The notes: generated from the letters alone by a model not told the origin. Positions 26,497 through 36,604 are shown, counted from the first letter of the stretch. The stretch: 64,000 nt of DNA from Leptothermofonsia sichuanensis E412 (GCF_019891175.1 NZ_CP072600.1:6200001-6264000); one strand, 5' to 3'. Made by a program: numbers and translations.

Positions 26497-27380
26497 GGAT
26501 ACAATGTACCTGCATTGATGATGGGTTGAGTCGCGCTTTCCGACACCAGCGCAACCAGAAGATTGTTAACCATTGCAGCTTTGCGTTCTTCATCCAGTTC
26601 CACAACCTGCTGTTCACTCAGGCGAGTCAGCGCCATTTCAACCATGCCCATCGCCCCTTCCACAATGCGTTCCTTTGCCGCAATAACGGCCACAGCCTGT
26701 TGCCGTCGCAGCATTGCCTGGGCAATTTCTGGTGCATAAGCCAGGTGAGTAATGCGGGCATCCAATACTTCCACGCCAGCCACTTGCAGACGGGTTTGGG
26801 TTTCCAGCTTTAGAGCCTCGGCCACATCGTCAGGATTACCACGCAGAGATTGGGCATCGGATTCGTAGATGTCGTAGGGATAGCGACTGGCAAGGGCACG
26901 CAGAGCAGTTTCACTTTGGATGGCAACAAATTCTTCAAAGGTTTCCACATCAAACATGGCTTTGGCTGAATCAACCACGCGCCAGACGACGACAGCCGCA
27001 ATTTCGATAGGACTGCCCTGCGCGTCGTTGACTTTCAGGCGATCGCTATTAAAATTGCGCACCCGCAACGAAATCCCTCGACGATCTATCAGCAGCGGGA
27101 CTGTCCAATAGAACCCCGCCTCCCGCACGCTACCCACATACTTGCCCAGCAAAATTAGCACCATTGCCTGATTGGGCTGAATCACAAAGAACCCCCACGA
27201 CAGGACCCAGGCAATCAAGATAATCGTTACTGCGATGGAAAGGACAGTCCAGGAGGCGACTTGATTGTCTACGATCGCACTTTTTGCCAGCACTCCGCCC
27301 ACACCCAACAAGATCCCAATGACTCCCAGCACTATGAAGACATTGATGCTCCAGGCTGTTGTTTCACGGATCTGATTCAT
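26493..27380 (-). CDS. SPFH/Band 7 domain membrane protein
   Basis: Stomatin/prohibitin-like protein of 295 residues. Two N-terminal hydrophobic segments (about 12-32 and 45-68) are followed by the Band 7 domain ([18 protein letters not shown] ... [10 protein letters not shown]) and a helical C-terminal part with [19 protein letters not shown]. Such proteins form oligomers on membranes and organise proteases or microdomains (family knowledge). It forms a coupled pair with the downstream ribbon-helix-helix gene. Confidence 0.88.
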   Translation of the reverse strand: MNQIRETTAWSINVFIVLGVIGILLGVGGVLAKSAIVDNQVASWTVLSIAVTIILIAWVLSWGFFVIQPNQAMVLILLGKYVGSVREAGFYWTVPLLIDRRGISLRVRNFNSDRLKVNDAQGSPIEIAAVVVWRVVDSAKAMFDVETFEEFVAIQSETALRALASRYPYDIYESDAQSLRGNPDDVAEALKLETQTRLQVAGVEVLDARITHLAYAPEIAQAMLRRQQAVAVIAAKERIVEGAMGMVEMALTRLSEQQVVELDEERKAAMVNNLLVALVSESATQPIINAGTLYP

Positions 27381-27767
27381 ACCCCTACTCCATCAAAGGA
27401 TGACATCACTACGGTATCAAAATGATATCAGACTGACAATATCAGGATGATATCATTCTTGCTGTACAAAGAGCGATCAGTCCGGGTAATTGCCAGCACC
27501 ACCGCTTGTCGATTGGCCCGTTCCACCACGCCGGGTCACTGACTGGCTAAAATCTGTAGCTAAACAATACTGATCAATTTCCTGCTGCATGTAAAGCAGA
27601 ATGAAGAAGCATCAAATATTCCAAATAAAAACCTAAATAAATGATTCGGAAATCAGAGATTCATTGTTGATAAAGGCATAATCGAATTGTGAGGAATTAG
27701 AGTATTGGAACTCAGCACTTACTGTGATTGAGACGAGTTTAAGCATTGAATCTTTGAGGTCAGCATT

Positions 27768-27917
27768 ATGGGTATGCCAAAAGTCTTTGATAATGTTATC
27801 CAGTACTTCTCCGGGGCACTGTCTCGAATCTTTGGACCCACTGATGATGCCTATCCCAATACAGGTGTGCAGCCTTTCGAAGGGGAACCTAATAAAAAAC
27901 ACCACCTATCTGATTAA
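27768..27917 (+). CDS. Small conserved-looking protein, 49 residues
   Basis: Short gene with a good ribosome site: GAGGT seven bases before the ATG. The protein starts MGMPKVFDNVIQYFSGALSR and continues IFGPTDDAYPNTGVQPFEGE before a polar tail. An amphipathic helix followed by a FGPxDD-YP-xGVQP-EG pattern looks like something under selection, and I believe that similar short proteins exist in other cyanobacteria, but I cannot name a family. An internal ATG at 27774 could also be used. A rho-independent terminator lies about 190 bp downstream. The 27381-27767 gap before it holds no other gene. Confidence 0.7.
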   Translation: MGMPKVFDNVIQYFSGALSRIFGPTDDAYPNTGVQPFEGEPNKKHHLSD

Positions 27918-28109
27918 CCTTTTGGTCAATCTTAAATAAGGAATTCCAGTTCCCTATGGTGCCAGTTCAGTCGCCTTTTTAAGGAAGTCAGAAATTGGAA
28001 TTCTCGAGTCAGGAATAAAAGGTAGGTTACGCCTAACTCTACGCGCACTTTTGAGCACAGGAGAGATGGAAGTAAACCTCCAATCTCTTCGTATTGGATT
28101 ACAGATTTT

Positions 28110-28144
28110 TAACCCCCGGAATCTTAGGGATTTCGGGGGTTTTG
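28110..28144 (+). terminator. Rho-independent terminator
   Basis: AACCCCCGGAATC, loop, GGATTTCGGGGGTTTT: GC-rich stem followed by T residues on the plus strand. It ends the transcript that contains the 49-residue gene, leaving a 3' UTR of roughly 190 nt. Confidence 0.75.
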
Positions 28145-28296
28145 GTCAGGGGCTTTTCGTTTCATTCGTGCCATCATCCTCATACCGATTTAAATTGGAT
28201 ATAGGGCAAATAGAGTAGACTGAGAGGGTAGTTTAGATTCCCTCTGCAATGGCTGGAGTCACCTCGGTTAAAGTCAAAGAAAGTCTCGATGAGCTA

Positions 28297-29425
28297 TACT
28301 TTGCCGGGGTATAGATTTTACCCTCTAGATAAAGTAGAAATGAGGTAGACCGTTGAGTGTTGAGCACGGTGCCTCCCAATGATCCAACTGAGCTTTAGTG
28401 CCGAAGAGATTGAGCAACTACATTACGAACGCTTTCACCATCCACATCCGCGTGTGCAACAAAAAATGGAAGCGTTGTATCTCAAAAGTCAAGGATACTC
28501 GCATCAGGAAATTACCCGGTTGCTTCGGGTGACAAAACCAACGTTGTTGAGCTATCTGCGAGATTATGAAACTGGGGGGATCGGCAATCTCAAAGAATTG
28601 ACCTTTTATCGACCCCAGAGTGAACTGAAACAACATCAACAGACTTTGGAAGCATACTTCCGGGCAAATCCTCCAAAGACCCTAGCGCAGGCTTGCGCCA
28701 AGATCGAAGAACTGACTGGTATTGTCCGTAGTCGGGAGCAAGTGAGGGTGTTTCTCAAATCGATGGGGATGCGTTGTCGGCGAGTGGGGATGTTGCCCGC
28801 CAAAGCTGATGTAGAAGCGCAGGAGGAGTTCGTCAAAAAAATCTAGACCCACGACTGCAAGAGGCAAAAGCAGGTCAGAGAGCCGTCTTCTTTGTCGATG
28901 CTGCCCATTTTGTTCTGGGGGCCTACTTAGGGTTTTTGTGGTGCTTTGAACGCTTGTTTATCAAGTCGGGGGCAGGAAGGCAACGGTTCAATGTCTTAGG
29001 GGCCCTCAACGCCGTGACTCATGCGTTAATCACCGTCACCAATGAGACTTATATCAACGCTCAAAGTGTCTGTGAATTACTGCACAAACTGGCAGCTCTG
29101 GGATTAGACATTCCGATTACGCTTGTGTTGGATAACGCTCGGTATCAGAAGTGTGCGGTTGTGATGGAGTTGGCTCAATCATTGAACATTGAGTTGTTGT
29201 ATCTAACGGTCTATTCTCCCAATCTCAACTTGATTGAGCGCTTGTGGAAGTTTGTCAAGAAGCAATGCTTATATTCGATTTATTATGCTGACTTCTCTGC
29301 ATTTAAGGAGGCGATTACTGCTTGTCTCAACCAGTGTCATACGACGTATAAACCTGAGTTAGATTCACTGTTAACCTTGCGTTTTCAGTCCTTTAAACAA
29401 GTAAAAACTATACCCTGACAAGGTA
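28297..29425 (+). mobile_element. IS630-family insertion sequence (inner), 1129 bp
   Basis: Ends: TACTTTGCCGGGGTATAG on the left and TACCTTGTCAGGGTATAG (reverse complement) on the right. Flanked by TA on both sides (28295-28296, 29426-29427), and the restored target is CTAG, the site preferred by IS630. It is inserted in the transposase gene of another IS630 in the same orientation. Confidence 0.92.
28379..29418 (+). CDS. IS630 transposase with -1 programmed frameshift (inner element)
   Basis: Made from two overlapping frames. The first (28379-28846, 155 residues) has a winged-helix DNA-binding part (YSHQEITRLLRVTKPTLLSYL). The run GTCAAAAAAATC at about 28839 permits a -1 shift, after which NLDPRLQEAKAG leads into the DDE catalytic part: FFVDAAHF (first Asp), TLVLDNARYQ (second Asp) and NLNLIERLWKFVKK (Glu). 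The A7 slippery site is the usual arrangement in cyanobacterial IS630 elements. All catalytic residues are present, so this copy may be active. Confidence 0.88.
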
Positions 29426-30509
29426 TAGTCCAACAATTGCAACAAGTGGAAACACCAAAGGACAAGGAACGCCTGCAAGTGCTGTACTGGCTCAAACAGG
29501 AAAAGCCACCCAGCATTGGTGCGATTGCCAAGGCGATCGGGAAACATCGCAATACAGTAGGGAGATGGTTATTGCAGTATCGGGAAGGTGGGGTGAGTGC
29601 CATGCTGGAACGTAAAGTGTCGTCTGGCGGTGTCCGCAAGATTCCACAATGGGCGGAAGAGGCACTGGCTAAGCGATTAAAGAACTCGGAACATGGATTT
29701 GCCAGTTATGGAGCTGTGCAACAGTGGTTAGCGGAGGAGTTGGGTGTCGAAGCGGAGTATCATGCGGTATACCAAATGACGCGCTATCGCCTCCAAGCGA
29801 AGCTGAAAGTGGCTCGTCCGCAAAATATCAAGCAGGATTGTGAACGGCGCGAATCATTTAAAAAAACCTTGCAGATGACCTGGAGTTGTTGAGCCAGTAT
29901 GCTCGGCAAGTCATCCAGGAGGAGCGTCCTATCCGTTATTTTGCTCAGGATGAAAGTCGCTTTGGACTCAAAACCCTGATTGGGCGCTTGATTACTGCTT
30001 GTGGTATCAAACCGATTGGGCAATGGCTATGGTTGTTCAAAGCGTTTTGGCTCTATGGGGCCGTCGAACCAGCAACCGGAGAGTCGTTTTTCTTGCAATT
30101 CTCCCATGTGGATACTGCTTGCTATCAAGCGTTCCTCGAGGAGTTCTCCAAAGCCTACCCCGATAGTCTCAACATTCTACAAGTGGATAACGGGCGTTTT
30201 CACAGCAGTAAAGATTTAGTGGTGCCAGAGAATGTGATTTTATTGTTTCAACCTGCTTACTGCCCAGAGTTAAATCCGATTGAAAGGTTGTGGGAATACC
30301 TCAAGGCAGATTTGAAGTGGGCTTCGTTCAAAACGCTAGAGCAACTCCAAGCGAAGGTCGATCAACTCCTGGCTCAATTGACTCCAGAAGTTATTGCTTC
30401 GATCACAGGATATTCCTTCATCCTGAATGCCCTATCTGCCCTGAACCCCATTTAAATTGGTATAACATCTTCTTCTGTCTCCTGTCTCCTGCCCCCTGTC
30501 CCCTGTCCA

Positions 30510-31778
30510 TTAGCCCGCTGGCTCAGCCATCAGAAGATTCTGGACAACCTGATAGAGGGTTTCTTCCGATTCTCCCTGAAGCTGTCGGTCTTTCAGGTCA
30601 ATTAAACCCTGTGCCAGTTCCACGGCTCGTTTCTTGTAGGTGTTGTTGGCAGCCAGGAGATCGGTAAACACTTCCTGCTCCACCTGAAGCCGACTGGCTT
30701 CTTCTGCAATAGGGGAAGCGTAGGCAACCGCATCAACGTTGTACTTCAGCAGAAAAATTAACGCTCCACTAATCTGTTTCAACTGCTGTTGGAGTTTTCG
30801 GATATCCAGTTCCAGACGATCAAACCCAACCTGCCCTTCAATCCGCAACTCCACAATCGGAGCCTGGTCGGGGTCAATTTTGCCAGACTGAATTGCCTGC
30901 TGAACGGTTGTAATTGCCAGTTCTTCCAGTGCTTCTGCACTCTCTTGCCCCTGGGTGGTTACCTGCAAACGGGCGATCGCCCGCTGGTAGTAATCCCGTT
31001 TCAGGGTAGCCTGGATGCCAGATGGCTCCAGATCAACCAGATATGCCCCGCGCTCAAACTGGCTTTCTTCGATGCTGTTTGCCTCCAGGGAACCGGGATT
31101 AAAAATCCACCCTTCTACCGCATAGTTCTTGTGAATATGCCCCAGTGCCAGGTAATCGATTCCCACGTCCTTGAGCGGCAGCAGATCGGTGTAGCGCAGG
31201 GCACCCTGGTAGCGGGCAATCTGGCCTTCCAGTCCGTGATGGAACATCATCACTGAGTGGGGGGGACCCGCGGGAAGTTGCTGGATGGCATCAGCCAGCG
31301 CGGCGATCGCCCTGGGGGCAGACGCTCCGTACCAGTAAGAACCCAGTACACGCACCCCACAGTCCAGATCAATATACCCGCCCTGTTTTGTTTCGGGATT
31401 CCAGGGTTCATAAATAACCTCACCTGTTGCCCCATTGTCGGGTTCCAACAGAATCAACAATTCCCAGTCCGAGAGGTAGCGGAGCCAGCTTGTCTTTGTT
31501 CCGTAGGGACGATTATCATGATTCCCCTCAATTGCCAGCACCGGGATCCCCGCTTGCTTCAACTCACGCAGGCAGAGCTGTGCCTGGTTCAGCACATTCG
31601 GCTGGATGGAACGGTGCTCGAACAGGTCCCCCGCAATTAACACAAAGTCAACCTGGGGCGCGATCGCAAACCTTTCCAGGACATCCCGAAAGGCATGATA
31701 AAAATCCAGCGATCGCTCTTTGCTATCGTAGCGGTCAAACCCCAGATGAATATCAGCCAGATGAAGAAAACGCGGCAT
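30510..31778 (-). CDS. SbcD/Mre11-like DNA repair metallophosphoesterase
   Basis: Calcineurin-like nuclease of 422 residues. Metal-binding motifs appear in order: LADIHLG (residues 7-13), IAGDLFEH (about 48-55), GNHD (about 83-86), MFHHG and GHIHKNY. The C-terminal 170 residues form the capping and coiled-coil part. SbcD works with the SbcC ATPase to open hairpins and process double-strand ends; no sbcC gene is in this window. It starts 56 bp after a CT-rich repeat next to the potassium transporter gene. Confidence 0.88.
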   Translation of the reverse strand: MPRFLHLADIHLGFDRYDSKERSLDFYHAFRDVLERFAIAPQVDFVLIAGDLFEHRSIQPNVLNQAQLCLRELKQAGIPVLAIEGNHDNRPYGTKTSWLRYLSDWELLILLEPDNGATGEVIYEPWNPETKQGGYIDLDCGVRVLGSYWYGASAPRAIAALADAIQQLPAGPPHSVMMFHHGLEGQIARYQGALRYTDLLPLKDVGIDYLALGHIHKNYAVEGWIFNPGSLEANSIEESQFERGAYLVDLEPSGIQATLKRDYYQRAIARLQVTTQGQESAEALEELAITTVQQAIQSGKIDPDQAPIVELRIEGQVGFDRLELDIRKLQQQLKQISGALIFLLKYNVDAVAYASPIAEEASRLQVEQEVFTDLLAANNTYKKRAVELAQGLIDLKDRQLQGESEETLYQVVQNLLMAEPAG

Positions 31779-31835
31779 CGCTCCCTCTCTTCTCTCCTCT
31801 CTTCTCTCTCCTCTCTTCTCTCTCTTCCCTCCTCC

Positions 31836-33176
31836 TCATCCCACCAGCAGGTTCTCCTCTGGATAGTGGACAAAGCTGGGTTTCGGATCGCCTGCCAGAG
31901 CCGCCATTAACAGCAGCACCCCGACCCGCCCAATATACATGGTGGCAATCAGAACCAGCTTGGCAAAAGTACTTAGCCCCGCTGTAATCCCTGTTGACAG
32001 CCCTACCGTTGCAAAGGCGGACACCACCTCAAACAGAATCTTGATGAAATCAACTTCGGGGTCACTGAGGGAAATCAACATGGTCATTATAATTAGAGTG
32101 CCAAAGGACCCTACAACAACTCCCACTGCCTTCAGGATGAGGTTAATGGGTATCTGCCGCCCGTAAAGCGTCACCTCTTCCCTCCCCCGCAAAATCGCTT
32201 TGGTGCAACTGGTCATGACTCTCAGTGTGGTGGTTTTGATTCCACCTGCTGTTCCCCCTGGGCTGCCGCCAATAAACATGAAGGCAATGGTCAGAAATAG
32301 TCCGGCAGTGGTCATACTGCCAATGTCTACTGTATTGAACCCGGCAGTTCTGGTGGTGACAGACTGAAACCAGGCCGCCATCATTTGGGTGGAAAACTCT
32401 ACTGAGCCAAAGGTATTGGGGTTGCGTAATTCAACCAGCAGAAAGGCGATTGTCCCCAACACCAACAAGGTCAGGGTAGTACTGATGGCCACTTTGAAGT
32501 TGAGAGACAGGATAATCTGCTCAGGTCTTTTCTTGAACCGTGTCCGCAACCAGAGGTATAGCTCAAAAATAGTTTCATACCCAATACCACCAAAAATGAT
32601 TAATCCTGGAATGACCACATTAATCAATGGAGAAGACTGGAACCCTATCAAACTGTCTGAAAACAGGCTGAACCCGGCATTATTAAAGGCACTGACACTA
32701 TGAAAGATAGAGAGCCACAGGCTACGATCAATCCCATACTGGGGACTAAATTCAGTCATCAGCAGAAATGCCCCCGTAATCTCAAAAATCATGGTGGTGG
32801 CAATGATAGAGCGAATCACCTGAGCGGCTCCGTGAATTCCAGTGCGATCAAGCGCCTGTTGTAAGGCGACCTTATCTCGCAAGCCAAACTTACGCCCAAC
32901 CAGCAAAAACAAAAACGTGGTTGCCGTCATATAGCCCAATCCGCCAATTTGAATCAGTGCCAGGATGACGAATTGCCCAAAGGGCGAAAAATAGGTGCCT
33001 GTATCCACCACAATATGGCCTGTGACACAGACCGCCGAAGTCGCCGTGAATAGCGCAACAATGCTGTGTTCCCAACTCCAGACACCATGGCTGGTTGAAA
33101 CAGGCAAGAGCAGGAGCAGGGTGCCGATCGCGATGACAGCGAGAAATCCCAGGCAAATAGTTCGAGAAACGGTCAT
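31836..33176 (-). CDS. ktrB: TrkH/KtrB-type potassium uptake membrane subunit
   Basis: K+ (Na+-coupled in cyanobacteria) transporter subunit of 446 residues from the ATG at 33176. A longer in-frame start would add 45 residues without family resemblance and is rejected. Four pore loops are visible: TATSAVCVTGHIV, HSVSAFNNAGFSLF, VTTRTAGFNTVDIG and VSAFATVGLSTG, each with the filter Gly. About ten membrane segments. It needs a cytoplasmic KtrA-type subunit, which is not in this window. Gene symbol by similarity to KtrB (NtpJ) of Synechocystis. Confidence 0.9.
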   Translation of the reverse strand: MTVSRTICLGFLAVIAIGTLLLLLPVSTSHGVWSWEHSIVALFTATSAVCVTGHIVVDTGTYFSPFGQFVILALIQIGGLGYMTATTFLFLLVGRKFGLRDKVALQQALDRTGIHGAAQVIRSIIATTMIFEITGAFLLMTEFSPQYGIDRSLWLSIFHSVSAFNNAGFSLFSDSLIGFQSSPLINVVIPGLIIFGGIGYETIFELYLWLRTRFKKRPEQIILSLNFKVAISTTLTLLVLGTIAFLLVELRNPNTFGSVEFSTQMMAAWFQSVTTRTAGFNTVDIGSMTTAGLFLTIAFMFIGGSPGGTAGGIKTTTLRVMTSCTKAILRGREEVTLYGRQIPINLILKAVGVVVGSFGTLIIMTMLISLSDPEVDFIKILFEVVSAFATVGLSTGITAGLSTFAKLVLIATMYIGRVGVLLLMAALAGDPKPSFVHYPEENLLVG

Positions 33177-33404
33177 GCAGGATAGAGGATGGGGTAGAAG
33201 TTGGGTGCCAGTACCGGGGCAAAAATCCTGTTGAGCATCTCCCAGGATTCTATATCGAACCGTAGCGATGCCTGCACAGCACCTGTTTTCCTTCGCTATT
33301 CGTGAGCGCAATAGTTTTCACTGTTTCCTGGTGGGACTGATTTTGAGTATGAATTGAGAGCTATATGAATTGAAAATTTTCAACTCATACGGCTCAGCAC
33401 CATC

Positions 33405-33803
33405 TCACTGTTTCTTAGACAACGCTGCCTGAGCCAGAGTCCAGTCGGGGCGCAAGATCCTTGCCTGGCGCAGGTAAGGATGATAGATGGCGACATTCGG
33501 GTCGAGGGTATTGAAGTGAATCAGAAGCCGGATGCAGCGCTCCAGGCTACCTTCGACATGCATTTGCTGCACATCAAACAACGGAATGTTTGCCCAGTTC
33601 GGGCGCTCACGGGCGATCGTCGCCGGGAAAATGGCATCCAGATCCCGTGTGACTGAAAAAGTGGCGCTTACAATTTCATCGGGGTCGATTCGATTATAGG
33701 CTTCTAATTCATCCAGCAACTCGTGGACCGCCTCTCGAATTGCCTGCTGAGAATTTTCTGAGGCAGTCGTTGCCCCCCGAATTGCTCGCACTCGCCAACC
33801 CAC
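33405..33803 (-). CDS. aroH: Chorismate mutase, AroH class
   Basis: Converts chorismate to prephenate for Phe/Tyr synthesis. 132 residues, trimeric AroH fold (not the helical AroQ type). Seen: WRVRAIRGATTASEN (Arg7-like active-site start), SATFSVTRDLDAIFPA and the late RCIRLLIHFN segment. Starts with GTG. It is the only tyrosine/phenylalanine gene here besides DAHP synthase at 43.5 kb. Confidence 0.93.
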   Translation of the reverse strand: MGWRVRAIRGATTASENSQQAIREAVHELLDELEAYNRIDPDEIVSATFSVTRDLDAIFPATIARERPNWANIPLFDVQQMHVEGSLERCIRLLIHFNTLDPNVAIYHPYLRQARILRPDWTLAQAALSKKQ

Positions 33804-34006
33804 GCCGCTTCCTCCGCTTAATAAAACAAAGTTTGAACTCGAAATCTAACCAGTCGATAGTCCAGATCCATATAATCTCAATCTTGGCTGAAAAACTGCT
33901 GAACGTCAGCAAGAACGCCAGTTATCTTACTGAAAAATTCAAGGTTCCTGTTGTCAGAATGCCTGATTATTCAGACCCAATACACCCGACTCCCTATTTT
34001 GCTTTC

Positions 34007-34846
34007 TCAGGGTCTATACAGCCACAGAGGCAAGCCACTGGTTTCCAGTTCAAATTCCAGCCATTCCATCCCAGCCGATATACCAGGGATGGTTACCAGG
34101 GAATTCAAGGAACTTTGGTTTCTGGAAAGTAGGCGACTCAGAGGAGATTTGCGTTCTCCTAAGGTAATACAGCGAGTTTTCTCCGGATCCAAGCCAGCCA
34201 GTTCTGCTGCCCAGTGGCGGGCATCTTCTTCGGTTCCCAATCGGTCTACAATCTTAAGATCCAGTGCCTGCTGCCCTGTAAAAATCCGCCCATCGGCAAA
34301 ACTTCTGACCGTTTCCTCACTCAGTTGGCGTGCCTCAGCCACCGTCTGGACAAACTGTTGATAGCTAACATCAATCATTTCTTGCAGAATGGTCATTTCG
34401 GACTCAGTCAGTTCCCGATCAAATGCCAGGATGTCTTTATAGGGACCGGATTTAACCACTTTGAAAGAAACGCCAACTTTCTCCAGCAAGCGCTCCAGGT
34501 TATTCCCCCGCAGAATCACCCCAATACTGCCGGTAATGGTGCCAGGATTCGCCATGATGTAAGGGGCACCCATGCCAATGTAAACCCCTCCCGAAGCTGA
34601 AATATTACCAAAACTGGCAACAATTTTGGTCTTCTGTTGCAACCGTCGGAGGGCGTAGTAAATTTCCTGGGAGTCGCCCACGGTGCCGCCGGGACTATCG
34701 ATTCGCAGAAGTAGCGCGGGAAATTTTCTTTCTTCAACCTGCTTCAGGGATTCCAAAACACGCTTACGGGTTGAGCCAGCGATCGCACCTGTAATTTCGA
34801 TTCGAGCAATCTGTCTACGAGAGCGAGACTTAAGCAACCAGACCAT
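34007..34846 (-). CDS. sppA: Signal peptide peptidase SppA (S49 family)
   Basis: Serine-lysine protease that degrades leftover signal peptides; in cyanobacteria SppA also acts in acclimation of antenna proteins (literature knowledge). The start at 34846 gives MVWLLKSRSRRQIARIEITG, the usual N-terminus. Seen: LLLRIDSPGGTV, the catalytic Ser in NISASGGVYIG, and Lys in SGPYKDILAFDREL. 279 residues, the short single-domain form. No clear N-terminal membrane segment. Confidence 0.92.
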   Translation of the reverse strand: MVWLLKSRSRRQIARIEITGAIAGSTRKRVLESLKQVEERKFPALLLRIDSPGGTVGDSQEIYYALRRLQQKTKIVASFGNISASGGVYIGMGAPYIMANPGTITGSIGVILRGNNLERLLEKVGVSFKVVKSGPYKDILAFDRELTESEMTILQEMIDVSYQQFVQTVAEARQLSEETVRSFADGRIFTGQQALDLKIVDRLGTEEDARHWAAELAGLDPEKTRCITLGERKSPLSRLLSRNQSSLNSLVTIPGISAGMEWLEFELETSGLPLWLYRP

Positions 34847-34895
34847 AGATTTAACAAACCATCTCAACAAGTTATAGCGTTGCGCCAGCAATCTG

Positions 34896-34972
34896 GTGGT
34901 CTGTCAGGGATTACTTTGTAGGTTGAAAACCCCAAAATAATAACCCTTTCCTGATTCCAGACTCACAATTTC
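34896..34972 (+). repeat. Family C inverted-repeat element, copy 3
   Basis: GTGGTCTGTCAGGGATTA through the hairpin TTACTTTGTAGG / CCCCAAAATAATAA to CAGACTCACAATTTC. Nearly identical to 17461-17537. The left flank is CTGG rather than CTAG. The rest of 34973-35390 is AT-rich leader sequence without a gene. Confidence 0.75.
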
Positions 34973-35390
34973 CAAAGCTGACAAGCCAATGATTTACAAG
35001 ACTCCAGATCATTTGCATCAGGAGAGTCCTGAGCAGTGATCTCCATCACACATCATCTCCTAGTGTGCCCTATCCCAGTAAAGGATCGCAGGGTTAGAAA
35101 AATTCGACCACAAAAAATTTTAGAGAACATTTCAACAGATATATCAGACTAAATCGTGTCTTAAATTACTTAACATTACTTTAGATTTGTTACAATTCCA
35201 GAAAGTATCTTTAAGAATGACGCCGTTGACCAGATGATCAGCGTCAAATGTGATCAGCATCAAATAGTTCGGAGATGGTCAAAGGCTGGTTCGGATTACT
35301 TTTTACTGCGTTTGTTCCCCTGATCCAGTTCCGAGCTTCCAGCACCCGGTTCTTCCGGTTCAAATCTTCCCAATTCAGGTCATCCCCTCC

Positions 35391-36464
35391 ATGATGGATT
35401 CAAAGCTCTCTCACCCTAAATTGCCCCTGTTTCCACTTCTGCTGATCGCCCCCTTTTTCTTCTGGGGTACAGCAATGGTGGCGATGAAAGGAGTGATTCC
35501 CAACACCACACCCCTGTTTATGGCTGGTGTGCGCCTGGTTCCTGCGGGATTGCTGGTGCTGGCGGCAGGGATGGTAATGGGTAGACCCCAACCTAAAGGG
35601 TGGATGGCCTGGCTCTGGATTTTATTGTTTGCCCTGATTGATGGGGCGCTGTTTCAAGGGTTTCTGGCGGAGGGTCTGGTCCGGACTGGGGCAGGTTTAG
35701 GGTCTGTTATGATTGACTCTCAACCGCTGGCGGTTGCCCTCATGGCCCTCTGGCTGTTTGGTGAAAGGATCGGGCTGTGGGGTTGGCTGGGTCTGGCACT
35801 GGGAGTAACCGGAATTAGCTTTTTGGGACTGCCCGATGAATGGGTTTTGGGAATTCTGCAAAATCGTTCCTTGCCTGAAGGGGTTCAATTGGGTGTCCAC
35901 CTGATTAATGACCTGTTCCAGAATGGGCAATGGCTGATGTTACTGGCATCCCTGTCAATGGCAGTTGGAACAGTGGTCATGCGCTATGTTAGCCGTCATG
36001 CGGATCCGGTAACTGCTACGGGCTGGCATATGGTTCTGGGGGGACTGCCCCTGTTTGCCCTGTCATCTCAGGTTGAAACTGCCCAGTTTGTCCATCTGGA
36101 CTGGTCGAACTGGCTTGCAATGGGCTATTCGACCGTGTTTGGGAGTGCGATCGCCTACGGGTTGTTTTTCTACTTTGCTGCCAGTGGAAGTTTGACCAGC
36201 CTTAGTTCCCTCACCTTTCTCACCCCGGTTTTTGCCCTCATGTTTGGCAATCTGTTTCTGAGTGAAATGCTGAGTCTTCTTCAGTGGGTAGGGGTCGGCT
36301 TTACGCTGGTCAGTATTTACCTGATCAATCAGCGGGATGTTCTGGCGGAGAAGTTTAGGTTGGTTCAGACTGTTGTCATTTCAGAGCAGGGGCAGTCATC
36401 TCAGGTTAAGACCGCAATGGTGAGTCTGCCAAAGGTGCCCGTCCGATTAACTGAGCAGGAGTAG
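35391..36464 (+). CDS. EamA/DMT family transporter
   Basis: Membrane protein of 357 residues with ten predicted segments in two EamA repeats (about 15-140 and 185-320), and a polar C-terminal tail of about 40 residues. The first repeat has FFWGTAMVAMKG and the second AIAYGLFFYFAASGSLTSLSSLTFLTPVFA, typical of drug/metabolite exporters. Substrate unknown. ATG ATG at the start; either may be used. Confidence 0.85.
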   Translation: MMDSKLSHPKLPLFPLLLIAPFFFWGTAMVAMKGVIPNTTPLFMAGVRLVPAGLLVLAAGMVMGRPQPKGWMAWLWILLFALIDGALFQGFLAEGLVRTGAGLGSVMIDSQPLAVALMALWLFGERIGLWGWLGLALGVTGISFLGLPDEWVLGILQNRSLPEGVQLGVHLINDLFQNGQWLMLLASLSMAVGTVVMRYVSRHADPVTATGWHMVLGGLPLFALSSQVETAQFVHLDWSNWLAMGYSTVFGSAIAYGLFFYFAASGSLTSLSSLTFLTPVFALMFGNLFLSEMLSLLQWVGVGFTLVSIYLINQRDVLAEKFRLVQTVVISEQGQSSQVKTAMVSLPKVPVRLTEQE

Positions 36465-36604
36465 GATCTCAGGTCACCAACCACTAACGCTTCCCTCTTC
36501 TCACCCCTCTCTCCTCTTTGCTCTCCCCCTCTCTCCTAACAACTAACAACCTCTTCTATCCTCGTCCCTCGTCCCCTGTCCCCTCCTGTACATTCATAAC
36601 TCGC

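Larger units (their letters stand above)
28249..30455 (+). pseudogene. Outer IS630 transposase, interrupted near its N-terminus
   Basis: The ATG at 28249 begins MAGVTSVKVKESLDEL, and the frame is cut after GAG-CTA at 28295 by the inner element. It resumes at 29428 (VQQLQQVETPKDKERLQ) exactly in frame once the inner element and one TA are removed. The N-terminal half (to 29892) has the helix-turn-helix IGAIAKAIGKHRNTVGRWL. A TTTAAAAAAAC slippery run at about 29859 then allows a -1 shift into the catalytic half (29886-30455), which has the DDE residues in FAQDESRFG, LQVDNGRFH and PELNPIERLWEYLK. The catalytic residues are intact, but the start is separated, so it is probably inactive. Confidence 0.88.
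28183..30462 (+). mobile_element. IS630-family insertion sequence (outer), split by a second IS630
   Basis: Terminal inverted repeats: left TACCGATTTAAATTGG and TAGGGCAAATAG; right (reverse complement) TACCAATTTAAATGGGG and AGGGCAGATAG. Without the 1129-bp inner element and one TA it would be 1149 bp, normal for IS630. Flanking dinucleotides are CA (left) and TA (right), so the TA duplication is imperfect or decayed. It carries one transposase gene with an A7 frameshift site. Confidence 0.88.

Noticed and set aside
28379-30455. Four separate hypothetical genes
   Set aside because: They are two IS630 transposases, each read through an A7 -1 frameshift, one interrupting the other.
33177-33311. 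N-terminal extension of KtrB by 45 residues
   Set aside because: The extra residues are Cys/Arg rich and unlike the family; the internal ATG at 33176 gives the normal length.
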